Part shown: piece by piece, positions 23,806-36,500 of the stretch
How positions within the stretch are numbered: position 1 is the stretch's first letter
Layout: each line of letters starts with the position of its first letter
Assembly: GCA_029204225.1 (NCBI GenBank)
Contig: CM055112.1
Span: forward strand, 28,359,746 to 28,423,745
Direction of reading: 5' to 3'
DNA length: 64,000 nt
Source: Diphasiastrum complanatum
Lineage: Eukaryota > Streptophyta > Lycopodiopsida > Lycopodiales > Lycopodiaceae
Translations under genes and position numbers: made by a program
The notes under the pieces: generated by a model
What the model was told of the DNA's origin: nothing
Database searches by the model: none
What the model saw: only the letters and a program-made list of their open reading frames with translations

Positions 23806-24430
23806 TTTGAATGAGAGAACCTATGATAGACTGATAAGGGTAATTGCACATTTCTTGTTGATCTGCCTTTGTTCTGGGGCACATGTCTTTGGATAGCTTG
23901 CATCTTGGAGTGTCTATGGGCTTGCAATCCTCCATGTCGTATCTTCGAAGTACATTAATTAAGTAGGATTGTTGGCTTATGGTGATCCTTCTACTTGCGC
24001 AATCTCTGTGAATCTCCATTCCAAGTAGGTAATGGATTGGACCTAAATCATTTATCTCAAAATCTGATGAGAGTAAGGACTTAATTTTTTGCAGCAACTG
24101 ATTTGAATTGATGATGATTAGAAAATAATCAAAGTATAATGCTATTATAACATAGCTTGGCCCCTTTGGTTTTAGATACACATTTGAACCTGCGGTGCAG
24201 GAGGTAAAGTCGTGCTACAACAAGAAACAATTTATTCTATCATACCAGGCCGTTGGATCTTGCTTCAGACCGTATAATGCCTTATGCAATTTGCATAGTA
24301 GATGCTCCTTGCCTTGAGGGATGTAACCTTCTGGTTGATAGATGTAGACATCTTCTTGTATGTATCCATGTAGGAATATTGTTTGGATAGTTCCCTTGCA
24401 AATTGAGCCTCTTTTAGTTAATTATCGCCA
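23805..24430 (-). pseudogene. Copia reverse-transcriptase fragment
   Basis: The minus strand shows the Copia RT order: PEGYIPQGKEHLLCKLHKAL, then a broken stretch, then YFDYFLI where the catalytic YVDD should be, then INDLGPIHYLLGMEI and SIIGSL. The YFDY change and stops show it is dead. It breaks off at SIIGSL and runs straight into gag sequence, so it is a chimeric junction rather than one element. Confidence 0.7.
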
Positions 24431-24439
24431 TCTGGTGAA

Positions 24440-25329
24440 TATTCAGATCTTCTGCAGCAAATATAGCCTATAAGGTATGAATAGACTGAGAAGCTAGTTA
24501 CTTAAGACCTTTTGGTCGTTTGATCACTTTGTGCATCTACAGATTGTTCAACTCAACAACACCTATCACTCCTTCTCTTCATTCAGATACATATTTATAG
24601 TTGTCAGAGTCTTTTGATTTATTGTAATTACAATTTACAAGATGATTAACAGTCGTTTAAGCAAGATCCGTAGATGCATTATTGGAGCGTCGTGAAGGAG
24701 GAGAAGTACAAAGTAACATATCCTTCGTATGTGTTGTAGTGCAAGGATGTAGGCCGTGATGGCCGTAGTCTGTCCGCAATCGTTTGAACAACCACTAATT
24801 ATTCGATCAGTTGTTGATCGTTTGCTTTATAGGTGATCGTTTGCTTCCTTCGTTGATAACCGTAAGTGATAAATTACGAAGCTAAACGATGAGATGGGTC
24901 AACCGTTGTTAGTCGACTTTGTAGGAACTCGCAAATCGTTGTCGTTGGTTGACTTCGTTGATAACCATAAGTAGGTTGCTTATGTTTTCAAACGGTTGAG
25001 GAGAGTTGACTCTGGTCATAGCTTCCATCGTAGTAAGGAGGTCACTTGTGGTGGTCGACGGGATTTCGCAAGTGCTCGTAGATAGTAACCTACGGATTTT
25101 AACGACTCCCTTGTGATTTGTGGTTTCTTGCGGTTTGCAGTTTGAGTAGTGCTTCTCCGTAAACATTGATTTAACGGTTCCCTTCGGTCAGACCGTAATC
25201 TTGTGATGGCTTTGTGCTTTTGCCTGATTCAACTTTGCGTGTATTTTGTAGACTGATTCAGAGAGATAGAATTCTTGAGAGTCGAAGGAGGGCAAAGGGA
25301 TGAGTAGGAGAAGATTAGAATTCCAACAC
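24440..25329. other. Non-coding DNA between Copia fragments
   Basis: No ORF of recognisable family. Repeated words such as GATCGTTTGC and TTCGTTGATAACC(A/G)TAAG (24851, 24956) suggest LTR-like or tandemly repeated sequence. Confidence 0.35.
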
Positions 25330-26137
25330 CTTGTTCCTATCATCAAGAGTAATGTTGACATAGCATGTGCATCCAAAGGTTCTTAAAAAGTTGACACTCA
25401 GCCTCTCCTTGATTAGCATCTCAAAAGGTGTCCTTCCATCCAAAATAGCACTTGACCACTATTGCACAAGAAATTGGCACACAACAAAGCTTGATCCCAA
25501 CATGGTTTGTCAAGATTAGCACTTAACCTCATGGCTTTGGCACTTTCACATAAAGTCCTATTCTTCCTTTCAGCCACTCCATTTTGTTGTGGGGTCCTTG
25601 ATGTTGTATACTCCCTCTTGATCCCATGCTCATCACAAAAGGCCTTGAACTTGGTAGATATGTACTCACCACGATTGTCACTCCTTAAACACTTGATCCT
25701 TGTGGAAAATTGGTTCTCCCTTCATTCTCGAACTTGATAAAGGCCTCATACACTTCATCCTTGCTCTTTAGTAGATAGATACAACAAAAATTACTAAAAT
25801 CATCAATGAATGCTACATACATCTTAGCTCCACTATTGTTAATTGTAGTAAATCCATGAATATTCGAATGTACAAGTTGAAAAGGCTTTGAAGATCTAGA
25901 TGTAGATCTAGTACAAGGTTGTCTATGTGACTTAGACAAAGCACAAGACTCACAAACATGTTTGATGCCACTTAAGGAACTTGGAAGACCTATCACAACC
26001 TTCTTCCTAGCCATTACCTCCAATGACTTGAAGTTGAGGTGTCCCATCCTTTTATGCCAAACCTCTTGAATAGGTATTTGCTCCCTTGCAACACATCCAA
26101 CTTGGTTAGCAATAACACAAGCATCTAGTTTGAACAA
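25330..26137 (-). pseudogene. Copia integrase fragment
   Basis: This contains the HHCC zinc domain (VWHKRMGHLNFKSLEVM, CESCALSKSHRQP) and the start of the catalytic core with SNIHGF (Asp replaced) and FIDDFSNFCCIYLL. A frameshift near 25690 separates a further frame with the PQQNGVAERKNRTL segment that ends the core. The fragment stops near 25330. Its 5' side abuts a different integrase fragment at about 26145. Confidence 0.75.
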
Positions 26138-26150
26138 ATTCCCATGGTCC

Positions 26151-26390
26151 TCAAATGTCAGAGTGCACTAGCTCCAGAATCTTTGTCATTCTGTAGGAGT
26201 GTTTGATGAATGGTGTGCGTGACATCTTGCCCTTCAAACATGCATCACAGGTGGTCAAACTGGTTGCATTCGAGATGTTGACCCCTATTACTGCTCCATG
26301 ATGGCTTGCTTGGTAAAGTGCCATTGATTTCATGTGGCAGAGTCTTCTGTGCCACAGAGTGTCTGGCGAGTCGTCATGGGTCTGATGCAC
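26151..26390 (-). pseudogene. Second Copia integrase N-terminal fragment
   Basis: An HHCC domain of a different Copia lineage (LWHRRLCHMKSMALYQ, CDACLKGKMSRTPF) ends at LELVHSDI. It is directly followed by the N-terminus of the unrelated integrase at 26137, so the two pieces are joined by recombination or nested insertion. Confidence 0.7.
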
Positions 26391-26408
26391 CTGATCTGCA
26401 GGTAGGCG

Positions 26409-27498
26409 TTGTTGGATTTACTCCTCCTACTCTCCTAAATCCCAATTTTAATCTGCCTCCATTCATGCTGCATATTTTTCTAACATTGTCACGCAGTCTG
26501 TATTTTTACACGCAAATTCGCACAGACGAAAAAAAGGCGAATGAATCGCGACACTGTGTTCTTACACAGGTCATGGTGACAGGCGAAAAGGGGACACTAC
26601 TTACTGAATGCCAAAGGTGCCCTAACAGATAAGGCACCCTGTAAATCTTCTCCTAAGGCCATTTGTAAGAGTGACGCACTTTTGCGTCATCACCAACGTT
26701 TACTTCAGTACTGGTTGACGTCGCACCCTTTTCACCCTCACCCCATGCAGTTGCGCTAACAGATTGGACAACAATTGCAGCCATCCACGATCTCCTACAA
26801 ACAGCACATCCACTCTGTACTTTCGCATTTGCACACCTGTAATATTATGTATATATATATATTGGATACCATTTGCGTATTTGATGATGATGATGATTAT
26901 CAGATGATCAAGTGAGTGAAGAAGAGACTAAGAGAAGAGGTTTCATTTCTTATTACAGACAGAAATAAGTTTTGTAGGGCACGCGGTTTCGTCCGCTACA
27001 ATCTTGTGCTCTACCGCATAATTGACTTGTATACTTGATATACTTAATCTGACACAGTTCATTTGTTCTGCGTTTTAGATCTGTCAATATTGCTATGCTT
27101 ATTTCTCATTCTGTCTGATCTTTCTTGTTGCTCTTTCTGGTAATAGATGATCAACTTTTAGTCTTGTTCTTTGCGAGTAATTCGCGACTAATTATAAATC
27201 GAACACAATCTAGCTCTTCCCGAATCATTCGCGACAGATAATTTGTCTTGCAATTCGTGACAAATTATTCATCTAGCGCTTCATCCATTTATATGTTTGG
27301 CTACGTAATCTAGAATGACTGTGATTTCTATCACTAAAGTTCTGTTCATTCTGATAGGCGTAGTCATGCTTAGGGAGAGAGTCATTTAACTCATTTAGCT
27401 GCGCACAAACATTTTTTGTTTGAGATCGCTTCTCGTTCGTTTCTTGTTTGAGTTCGTTTCTCGTTCGTGTTCGTCATTTATTCTTTCTCCCTCTCTAC
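26409..27498 (+). mobile_element. Probable 5' LTR of a plus-strand Copia element
   Basis: The right end is defined by CTCTACCA, three bases before a primer-binding site at 27504. A TGTTGG start at 26409 lies where the minus-strand integrase relic stops. A TATA-rich stretch (ATGTATATATATATATTGG) is near 26850. The matching 3' LTR is absent because the element is truncated, so the left end is inferred. Confidence 0.45.
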
Positions 27499-27503
27499 CA
27501 ATA

Positions 27504-27515
27504 TGGTATCAGGGC
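27504..27515 (+). promoter_or_regulatory. tRNA-iMet primer-binding site
   Basis: TGGTATCAGGGC matches the plant initiator-Met tRNA primer site (TGGTATCAGAGC) with one change. It is placed between the LTR end and gag, as expected for Copia. Confidence 0.8.
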
Positions 27516-27683
27516 AATATTTATAGCTTGATTAGCTCCCACAGTACAAGACTCTACTAGCCGATAGAGTAATTGTTTTCTTGTTCTGTATTTTTCAGTA
27601 TCAGATTTTCATTCTTAAGTCACTGATAGTTTTTCCTATCACTTAGACTAATTCTTCCACACCAAGGGAAAGCCAGTCCTCTC

Positions 27684-30488
27684 ATGGACAAGCTTGATGG
27701 AGCCAATTACCATCTGTGGAAATTTAAGATGAAGACTGTACTAATGACAAAAGAATTGTACGACATTGTTACAGGTGCAAAAGAGAAACCCGAAGCGGAC
27801 GATGCGACAATCACCAGATGGAAGCTGAAGGATGGAAAAGCTTTTGCGCTGATCATCCTCAACATCACGGATACATAGATCGACCATGTATCTGAGGCTC
27901 AGACATCGAAAGAAGTTTGGGACATCTTGAGAACACTATACGAAGTGTGAATATAGCTTCCAAACTACATCTCAGGAAGAAATTCTACTCCCTCAAGATG
28001 ACGAATGGTGATTCTCTACAGAATCACATTGATCAATTCAAGAACCTGCTAGGGCAAATGGCCACTGTCGGATATGTCATAGACGATCAAGACGCATAAT
28101 GCAACTGCTTACAAGCTTGCCAAGTTCTTACGACAGCTGGGTGATGATTATCATGACTAATCCAGAATTGACTCTTTCGAGAGTCATCACTATGTTGTTG
28201 TAGGAAGACAAGCGAAGGAACAAAGCCTCAAGTTCCTCAGCTGATTCTCACGCCTTGTACACCAACAAGGGCACAACAAAGCAGAAGAAGAAGAAAAGCC
28301 CGAAGCTATCAAAGCCAGACCAGAAACCAGCTCAGCACAAGAAACAATTGAATCCGCAGACAAAGAAGAAGTTGTTCTGCAGATACTGCAAACAAAACAA
28401 CCACTAAATACAAGACTGCCGAATACTTCAAGCGAAGAACAACAACAAAGGGCAATCGAATCAAGTGGCAAATGTAGCTGCAGAAGCTCTACAGCCCATT
28501 CAAGAAGCGGATCATGATGCCTTCATGACCAACCATCAAGGAGCATCTGGCGACAGTTCTTGGTTCCTAGATTTTGGGGCCACTCAGCACATGACTAGCT
28601 TGATTGGCTGTTTCGAGTCCTATACACCTTACAGTACCCAAAAATTTGTTCACCTTGGCGGCAATAGCACACAAGCTATTAAAGGTGAAGGAACTGTAAG
28701 ATTATGCTTTGCAAATGATCAATCTAAGCTACTCTCCAAAGTTCTGTATGTACCTAAGTTATCCACGAATCTGCTCTCTGTAAGCAGAATCACAGATCTA
28801 GGACACAAAGTAGAATTCGAATGTGACCAATGTAAAGTAGTTGATAGGACAGGCAAGATCCTAGCACTCGAAAAGAGGCACAGATACTTGTATAAATTAA
28901 GTCATTCTTTTTTTGCCTCTAGTCAGGCTCTCAGTACTTCAATTCAGTCAAATAAAGGTTTACTTTGGCATTATAGACTTGGTCATCTAAATTATGCTGT
29001 TGTACAATGAATGTCTAGACAATCTATTGTTCTTGATCTCGACTATCCTCGTAAAACAATCGAGCTACCTGTCTGTCAAGACTGTCTAGTTGGAAAACAG
29101 ACTAGGAAGCCATTTAAGTCAAGCCATCAGCATGTTGCTAGAGGATTGCTAGATGTTGTACATTCAGATATTTGAGGCTCGATGAAAAATCCTTCGCTGA
29201 AGGAAGCCAAGTATTTTATAACCTTTATTGACGAATTCTCGAGAAAAATGATGGTGTACTTCATAAACAAGAAATCAGAAGCCTTCAACTACTTCAGAAT
29301 CTTCAAAGAGCGTGCAGAAAAGGAGACTGGAAGGACGATCAAGGCCCTAAGGTCAGATAACGATGGAAATATATCTCTGTCAAGTTCAATGAGTACTGCC
29401 AAAGACAAGGCATTGAACAACAATTCATCACTCCTTACAGTCCTCAATCTAATGGCTTAGCTGAGAGGAAGAACCGAACTCTGGTCGAATCTGCTAAGTG
29501 TATGCTAGCACATGCATCGTTGCCCAAGAGGTTCTGGACTGAAGTTGTTTCCACTGCAGCTTACATCCTGAACAGATGTTTGACCAAAGCCCTCTCAGAC
29601 AAGACACCCCATGAGGTGTGGACAGGCTCCAACCCTTTTTGAAGAACCTAAGAGTGTTTGGGTGCATTGCCTACGCGTAGATCCTAAAGGACACAAGGAA
29701 GAAATTGGACTTCCAAGGTCTAAAGACCATCCTGATCGGATATACTTCGTCTAATAACACCTACAAGCTGTACGATCTTGATACCCAACAAATCTTGTAT
29801 AGCCGGGATACAGTCTTTATCGAGGATTAAGTCGTCGACCTCAAAGGCAAGGATATTGCTCAAGAAGAACCTTCATCACCTGCCATTGACAAGACAATCC
29901 GAGCTTCTAGCTTAGGAATGTCTATCATCGACCCACTTCGAGACAACAAATCAGACGCAGATATTGCTGCTACTCAGCAACATATCCCAGGAGCGGTTCA
30001 TCAGTTGAATCCTCCCAAAAGATCAAGTTGAGTGCGCACACAGTTCACAAGGTATACTCCTGAGTCTGTCTGTCTTTTAATGCAGGAACCGACGACAGTC
30101 GAAGAGGCACTTAGCCAACCAAACTTTGATCTCTGGAGAGAAGCTATGGATAGAGAGTATTTCTCTCTGATCAAGAATCAAACATGGTCATTAGTCGAAG
30201 CTCCTATTGGTTGTAATATTATTGATTGCAAATAATTCTTTTAGATCAAATATAATGCCAACGGAGTGATTGATTGAAGAAAGTCTAGACTGGTAGCACG
30301 AGGATTCACCCAGATCCCAAATGTTGACTATCGTGAGACTTTTAGTCCAGTCGTCAAACATTCGTCGATCCGAATACTCCTGTCTTATGCTGCAGTTGCC
30401 GACCTCGAAGTACATCAACTCGATGTACAAACAGCCTATCTAAATGGAGTTATACAAGAAGATATCTACATGATCCAACCCGAAGGAG
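27684..30488 (+). pseudogene. Copia gag-pol pseudogene, truncated in RT
   Basis: In order: gag (MDKLDGANYHLWKFKMKT), a damaged zinc knuckle CRYCKQNNH near 28380, protease WFLDFGATQHMT (Ser replaced by Phe in D-S-G), pre-integrase LWHYRLGHLNYAVVQ, integrase core (HSDI, FIDEFSRKMMVYF, LRSDN), the C-terminal integrase region KTPHEVWTG, and the start of RT (LSQPNFDLWREAMDREYFSL, LVARGFTQ, LDVQTAYLNG). About ten stops or frameshifts interrupt it. RT ends abruptly at IYMIQPEGD, where the purine tract starts at about 30489. The RT catalytic YVDD, RNase H and 3' LTR are missing. Confidence 0.85.
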
Positions 30489-30975
30489 ACAGGGAGGTGC
30501 GAGTAGAGAGGTGGAGGAGCGGAAAGGAGTTAAAGGAGAGAGCAAAAGGGAGGAGCGGAAGGGACAGCAAGCGAGGGAGGGAGGAGGTGAGAAGAGAGCG
30601 AGAGAGCAGTAGGGAGGTGCGAGCAGAAGGAGTCGCAGAAGGAAGGAGCGGAGTAGCAGAGGAAGAGAGCGATGGGCGGGAGGAGGTGAAGGGAGGTGGA
30701 GCGAGCAGGGAGGGAGCGGAGGAGAGGGGGAAGAGAGTGAGAGAGAGAGCAGGGGAGAGAAGAGTGCAATGTGCAGTAGAGGGGAAGGGAGAGGGAGCGA
30801 AAGAGTAGGGAAGAGCAGGTAGTGAGAAGGGGGAGGGAGTGGAGCTATGGGAGGGAGCAACAACGTGCAGTAGAGGGGAAGGGAGAGAGATCAAGGAGTA
30901 GGGAGCGGGAGGGGGTGAGAAGAGGGAGGGAGTGGAGCTATGCCAGCGAGCAGGGAGGGAGCGGAGGCGGCTTAG
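30489..30975. repeat. Purine-rich tract, about 480 bp
   Basis: The plus strand is almost all A and G, with internally repeated words such as TGCAGTAGAGGGGAAGGGAG and GGGAGGGAGTGGAGCTATG. It directly replaces the rest of a Copia RT. Long ORFs on both strands come from base composition and are not taken as genes. Confidence 0.85.
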
Positions 30976-30989
30976 ATTATATTTGTATT

Positions 30990-31300
30990 TTATTTAAAGT
31001 TATTTTTTAAGGAGTTTTCACTAATGTTTCTCAATTCAGAACTTGATATATTCTCAACAATCTCGTTTTTAGCTGACGAAGTGGAAGACTTGTCTTCTTC
31101 ATCAGAATTAACTGGCATATCTTCCTCAGAATCTGTGTCCAATGTTGACAAGAAACCTTGTAAGTCAACTTTTCTATGTTGATGACGAGTGGAGGATGAT
31201 AGTTTTTTCATTAATCTAAGACGTTCTTTCAATATAGATATAGTCGACTTTCATAGATGATTGGTCATTGTCAACTCAAATTTTATTGGCAATATCTTAT
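30990..31300 (-). pseudogene. Acidic Ser/Glu-rich ORF fragment of unknown family
   Basis: The minus strand reads LQVDLKDKNKILPIKFEL, one stop, then a Lys/Arg-rich helix and an acidic tail (DTDSEEDMPVNSDEED), stopping at 30990. It lies about 700 bp downstream of the methyltransferase relic on the same strand. It could be a lost 3' exon of that gene or a separate element gene. No function can be assigned. Confidence 0.3.
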
Positions 31301-31309
31301 TCTTGTCCT

Positions 31310-32020
31310 TCAGATCTACTTGCAACATTTCAAATTCTTACCTTTCCAAAAAAGCATTTATTGAAGTGATGCACAACCAATAACACGAAATCTTATGAAA
31401 CGAGAAATAGCAAAAGACCCAATTTTTTTTTGTGAACTTACAATTTTCTAAAATTCAAGAATTTTTAAAATTCTAGATCTAGAAAATGAATTTATTATTT
31501 TGCAAGCTTGTATATTTTGCATTTAGTTAAAATTTAAACGAAGTATTGAAAAATATTTTTAAAATTGTGTATTAAATTAGCACAAAAAATAAAAATAACA
31601 CTTGTGTGCAATTTGTTATTACATAAAAAGTTGTTAGATTAAGCAAGTATAGCACAAAAAACAAAATATCATTTGTGTGCAATTTGTTATGATGTAAAAT
31701 AGTTGTTAGAAAAATCAAGTGATGGTAAAATTTTAAAAATTATTAGTTTTAGTAAAAAACAACAAAACAGAATTTAACATAAATTTTAGGACTTGTTTGA
31801 AATTTGATATTTGTAGTTTAAGAATTAAGTAAACTAAACAAATCTAATATTAAAAAAGAAATGCTAAATTTGTACCAAATATTACTTAACAATAAAATCA
31901 TTCACCAAAAAGATTATTAAAAACATTTAATAAATAAACATTTTGTACAAGAACCTTTGGAATAATAGAGATTTCATATAAAATAAAATAGTTTGAAATT
32001 ACATAGTCTCAAATTTTCAC
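31310..32020. other. AT-rich non-coding DNA
   Basis: Very AT-rich DNA with no recognisable coding sequence except the tandem duplication at 31578-31720. Confidence 0.5.
31578..31720. repeat. 72-bp tandem duplication
   Basis: Two diverged copies start TAGCACAAAAAA at 31578 and 31650, each containing CTTGTGTGCAATTTGTTAT or a close match and GTTGTTAGA. Confidence 0.8.
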
Positions 32021-32024
32021 AGAG

Positions 32025-32877
32025 TCAAAAATTCTCAACCAGATTATTTGCATCTGGAGTAGTAGCCCTTCCAACCCTTGTGTTTGTTGGAGCTGTTGTC
32101 CCGTCTTGAACAATTACTTCTTCAACTACTTCGTAGCTTTGCTCAGCCATTTCTGCCAGTTCTCCTTCATCACCAACAACACCACTTGTAGTTGGTTGAG
32201 GCTCCTTAACAAATGGAGCGATACCATCCTCAGAAGGGCCCAATTTGCCAACCTCTTGAAACTCATCGAGCAAAACTGTTACCAGCTAGTCTCATCTCAA
32301 CAAAACTTGCTAAACTCTCATCTAATTCTACGGCCACAACATGTCTGCTCTTTTGGACAACACATGCACTAGTGGTGCCACTACCACTAAATAAGTCCAA
32401 AATCCAGTCTGCGAGATGAGAAAACATTTCAATTAATTTATTTACAAGCTGTTGTGGCTTTTGATATAGACAAGCCACATAACTAGACATCGGATTTTTA
32501 AGTTTTTTGATCACTGTAGGAAAATCAAAATGATTTCCAAAATCGGTGTTTCCTATAGTGTTGTAGTGTAACATGGGTCTCTTTCCATAAGTGGAGAAGT
32601 AACAAATGCTGAGATATTCGATCTTGTTATAGAGACGTGCACCACCAGGATTGCGCACATTTGGTTTATACCTACAAACATCAAAAGCAAAAAGTCCAAA
32701 AATAGAACATGTTTAAAACAACAAATCGACTTGTGAATATAAATGTTTAATTACAATCAGTACTTACCAAATGATATTTTCCATCCCTATGTTGCAGACT
32801 TCCAATAGGGCCTTCTGAACACCTACTTGTTGCCAACTGGAGTGAAATATCACTATCCTCCAAAGCGGAGCAGTAGT
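32025..32877 (-). pseudogene. Beta-class DNA methyltransferase-like gene, 3' part
   Basis: This is the 3' half of a split gene; the 5' half is 38805-41274. The exon next to the Copia insertion (32877-32768) encodes APLWRIVIFHSSWQQ and ends at a perfect donor GTAAGT. After a 96-bp intron the last exon starts at 32671 (acceptor TTTGTAG) and restores a Trp codon. It carries NPGGARLYNKIEYL, then WILDLFSGSGTTSACVV at 32371-32391, the AdoMet-binding motif I (FxGxG), then VVAVELDE. A frameshift near 32270 leads to an acidic C-terminal tail ending at 32025. Motif I lies after the catalytic motif, the order of beta-class N6-adenine/N4-cytosine methyltransferases. It is not the MT-A70 family usual in plants. 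Confidence 0.75.
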
Positions 32878-33567
32878 TGTGAAAAGTACAATACTAAGGA
32901 CCATAAATGGATCTTTGAATGATCCACAAGGTGATTGTATGCTTGTTAAACAATCTATTAGAAACTAGTCATCAGAAAACAAGATCTAGTTTAGCAGCTT
33001 GATAGGAAACAAGTAGAGACAATCAAAACATTGATATATTAGTATAATCCAACTCCACAGGTGTGGAAATAGGCTGTAGTACGGCTTGTAGACAGTGTTT
33101 ACAAAGTACCAAAGCTGAGTTTCATTGGAAATCAAGAGTAATCACCATACAATGAGAAGAAACTCGAGTTTCTCCTTGAGGCTTCAAAAAGTTTGTATCT
33201 TCTTACTATGGAGAATGGGGATACATAGTAAAATACACTTCCTTTGCTAAGTTAGGTGAAAATCTAGCATGTAATAAGGAAGTAGGCTCCACTTTCTTGC
33301 CCTAATGTGAAAACCCTAGCCTAGATCCAAGAGTCATGCTTGGTAGGTGCATGGTAGATACAAATCTCATCATAAATCATGGTCTAGATCCTACAAAGTA
33401 GGAATCACTACCAAATGGACACAATCACTCCTCTTGACTCGTGGTAACCTACTTTAGGTCTGTATGTACAAGTGGCACTTTGGCCATTCAAGTAACCAAC
33501 AAACAATATTGACAAAATGTACAATATTCTACATGGCTAGATTTGCCAATGTAGGCAATTTTTCACA
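32878..33567 (-). repeat. 3' LTR of the nested Copia element
   Basis: 690 bp, TGTGAAAAGTAC...GGCAATTTTTCACA on the plus strand. It pairs with 38115-38804. Confidence 0.95.
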
Positions 33568-36500
33568 CTCCTCCTCAAATCTAGCCTTGGAGATCACAAT
33601 GCTTTTATCAATAACTCCAATTGAAGATCTAAGCTTGACAAATGAATCTTTAGATAAAGATTTAGTAAACAAATCAGCCAAGCAACTTGATGATGGCATG
33701 TGTTGGAGCTTGATCTCTTTAACTTGCACTTTTTCCCTCACAAAATGATGAGCAATTTCGATGTGTTTGCTCCTTGCATGGAATGTAGGATTAGTTGCAA
33801 TTGATTGGGTTGATTGGTTGTCACAATAGATGATAGGGATCTCCTCCTCCATGACATGAAGCTCCACCAATAGCCTTTTGAGCCACAAGACCTCCTTGCA
33901 TGTTGATGTCAAGGCCTTGTATTCGGATTCTGTGGAAGATAGGGAGATGGTATCTTACTTTTTGGAAAGCCATGATACTACTCCATCACATAAAAAGGTG
34001 GCAAAGGCACTTGTTGATCTTCTATCCACTTTGTCACCTGCAAAATCCAAGTCACTATAGGCTCTTAAGCCAAGATTAGTTCCTCTATACAAAATGACAA
34101 AATTCTTAGTGGATGAAATGTATCTAAGAACTCTTTTGGCCATGTTCCAATGTGAAACTAGAGGACTTTGCATGAATTGGCTTAACTTTCCAACACTATA
34201 ACTAAGATCAGGTCTAGTTATAGTTAAATAGATCAAGGAGCCAATAAGCCTTCTATATAATGTGATGCCTCAAAGGATGCTTCATCACAACCAATAGATG
34301 CTTTTACATGTTGCTCCATTGGTGTCTCAATGCCTTTACAATTCTTCATTCCAAATCTATCTAGGATGGATGTATCATATTTATATTGACAAATGAAGCT
34401 AAAATCACATCCTTTAATAACCTCTATTCCAAGAATGAAGCTCAATAGGCCGAGATCTACCATCTTAAACTCTTTTGCTAAAGCAATTTTTACATCTCTA
34501 ATTCCATCTAGATCATTACCGCTCAAGATAATGTCATCTACATACAAAACAAGAATAATGATCATGCCATCACGAAAACTTATATACAATGATGGATCAT
34601 AGGCACTCATTACAAAATTGATGGAAATGAGAAAAGAGTTTAGCCTAGAGTACCATGCTCTAGGTGCTTGCTTGAGCCAAAAACACACCTTTCCTTCATG
34701 CTTTGCCTTGATGAAGCCCTCGGGTTGCCTCATGTAGATCTCTTCCTCCAAATAACTATTGAGAAATGCATTTGTGAAGTCAAGTTGGAATAGCTCCCAA
34801 TTGAAGGTTGTAGCAAGACTAACGATCAACCTTATACTAATAAGCGTAGCCATAGGAGCAAAAGTCTCATCATAATCAATGCCTTTGGTTTGTAAAAAAC
34901 CTTTGGCAACAAGCCTAGTTTTATGCTTGCTTATTGATCCATCTTGATTATACTTCAATCTAAATACCCACTTGCAATCAAGAGGTTTCTTCCCTTGAGG
35001 AAGATCCACAAGATCCCAAGTGTGATTCTCAATAAGAGCATCATACTCTACTTGCATAGCATCCATCCAACTTTTAGACTTACAAGCATCTTCATAGCAT
35101 GTTGGCTCATCTAACATTGAAGTAAGAAAGGTGTAAGATGTGAGAGATGATGAGCCTTCCCTTTGATCACCTTGACCATCATAGGTGAGCCTCAATGGCT
35201 CGGATCTTGCCCTTGTAGATCTTCTCGAAGTTCTTGGAGTTCTTGGAGTTCTTGCATCTTGAGGTGGATCCTCAAGTTCTTCTTCACTTGGAAGCTCCTC
35301 CTCCATCCCAGCATGATCCGTGCAATCAAGATGACTAGTAGCATTATCATCCAAATCACAAGCATGTCCTTCATAAAAAATAACATCCCTACTCACTATC
35401 ACCTTGCTAGTAATGGGATTGAAGACTCTATAACCTTTGCTATTCTCACCATATCCCACAAAGATGCCTTTGATGGATGCTGCATCATCCTTCCTTCTCT
35501 TATCCAAGGATTGGTGTACATAGCAAGTGGATCCAAAAACTTTGAGATCCTTGAGAATTGGGCTTCTCTCCAAATAGATCTTCAAATGGTGTGATTCCTC
35601 CAATGGTTTGGTTTGGCAATCTATTGCACAAATAGTTAGCACAAGTTAGATAGAGAAGCATCTAGCCTTAAGGCCTTAGCACACTCACAAAGAGATCTAT
35701 TTCTTCTCTCACTCACTCCATTTTTTTGAGGGGTGTATGGACATGACAACTCCCACTTTATGCCATTAGAACCACAAAAGTCAATCAACTTATTGGAGAT
35801 ATATTCACCTCCATTATCACTCCTTAATACCTTAATCTTGGTACTAAGCTGATTTTCTACCAAAGTCTTGAACTTTACAAAAGAATCAAACACCATTGAT
35901 TTGCTAGACAAGAGGTACATCCAACAAAATCTAGAATAGTCATCAATGAAGATTACATAGTACTTGGCACCACCATTAGACTCATGTGAAAAACTATGAA
36001 CATCCGAATGGATGAGTTCAAGAGGAGAGTTTGATCTTGATGTAGATCTTGAGAAGGGTAGTTTGTGAGCCTTTGAGAGGCTGCATGCTTCACATCTCTT
36101 CCCACACTTTGACAAATGCTTGGGGAGTCCAACTGCAAGCTCCTTTGCAACCATAGATTCCATGGCTTTGTAGTTGGGGTGGCCCAACCTTTTGTGCCAC
36201 AGTTTCACCTTTTATAACTCCACCTTTTCCAAGTTAACACTCTCCACTGCAACATTAGCATCAAGCTTAAACAATCTACCTTGCTTAAAGCCTTTGGCTA
36301 TACATTCATCATTTCTAAGGATGGAACAAACTCCATGCTTAAATTGTACATCTAGGCCATTATCCATTAACTGGCCAACACTAAGCAAATTCTTGGTTAA
36401 CTTAGAAACATAAAGAACATTATCAAGATTCGTCCTTTTGGATGATCCCACATACAAGGGAATTGTTCCTATTCCACTTTTCTTACATTCTTGACTACTT

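Noticed and set aside
30450-30894. Long Pro/Ser/Leu-rich minus-strand ORFs over the purine tract
   Set aside because: Open frames on several overlapping frames come from strongly biased base composition.
35163-35594. 143-codon plus-strand ORF
   Set aside because: It is antisense to the Copia integrase-RT frame and has no recognisable domain.
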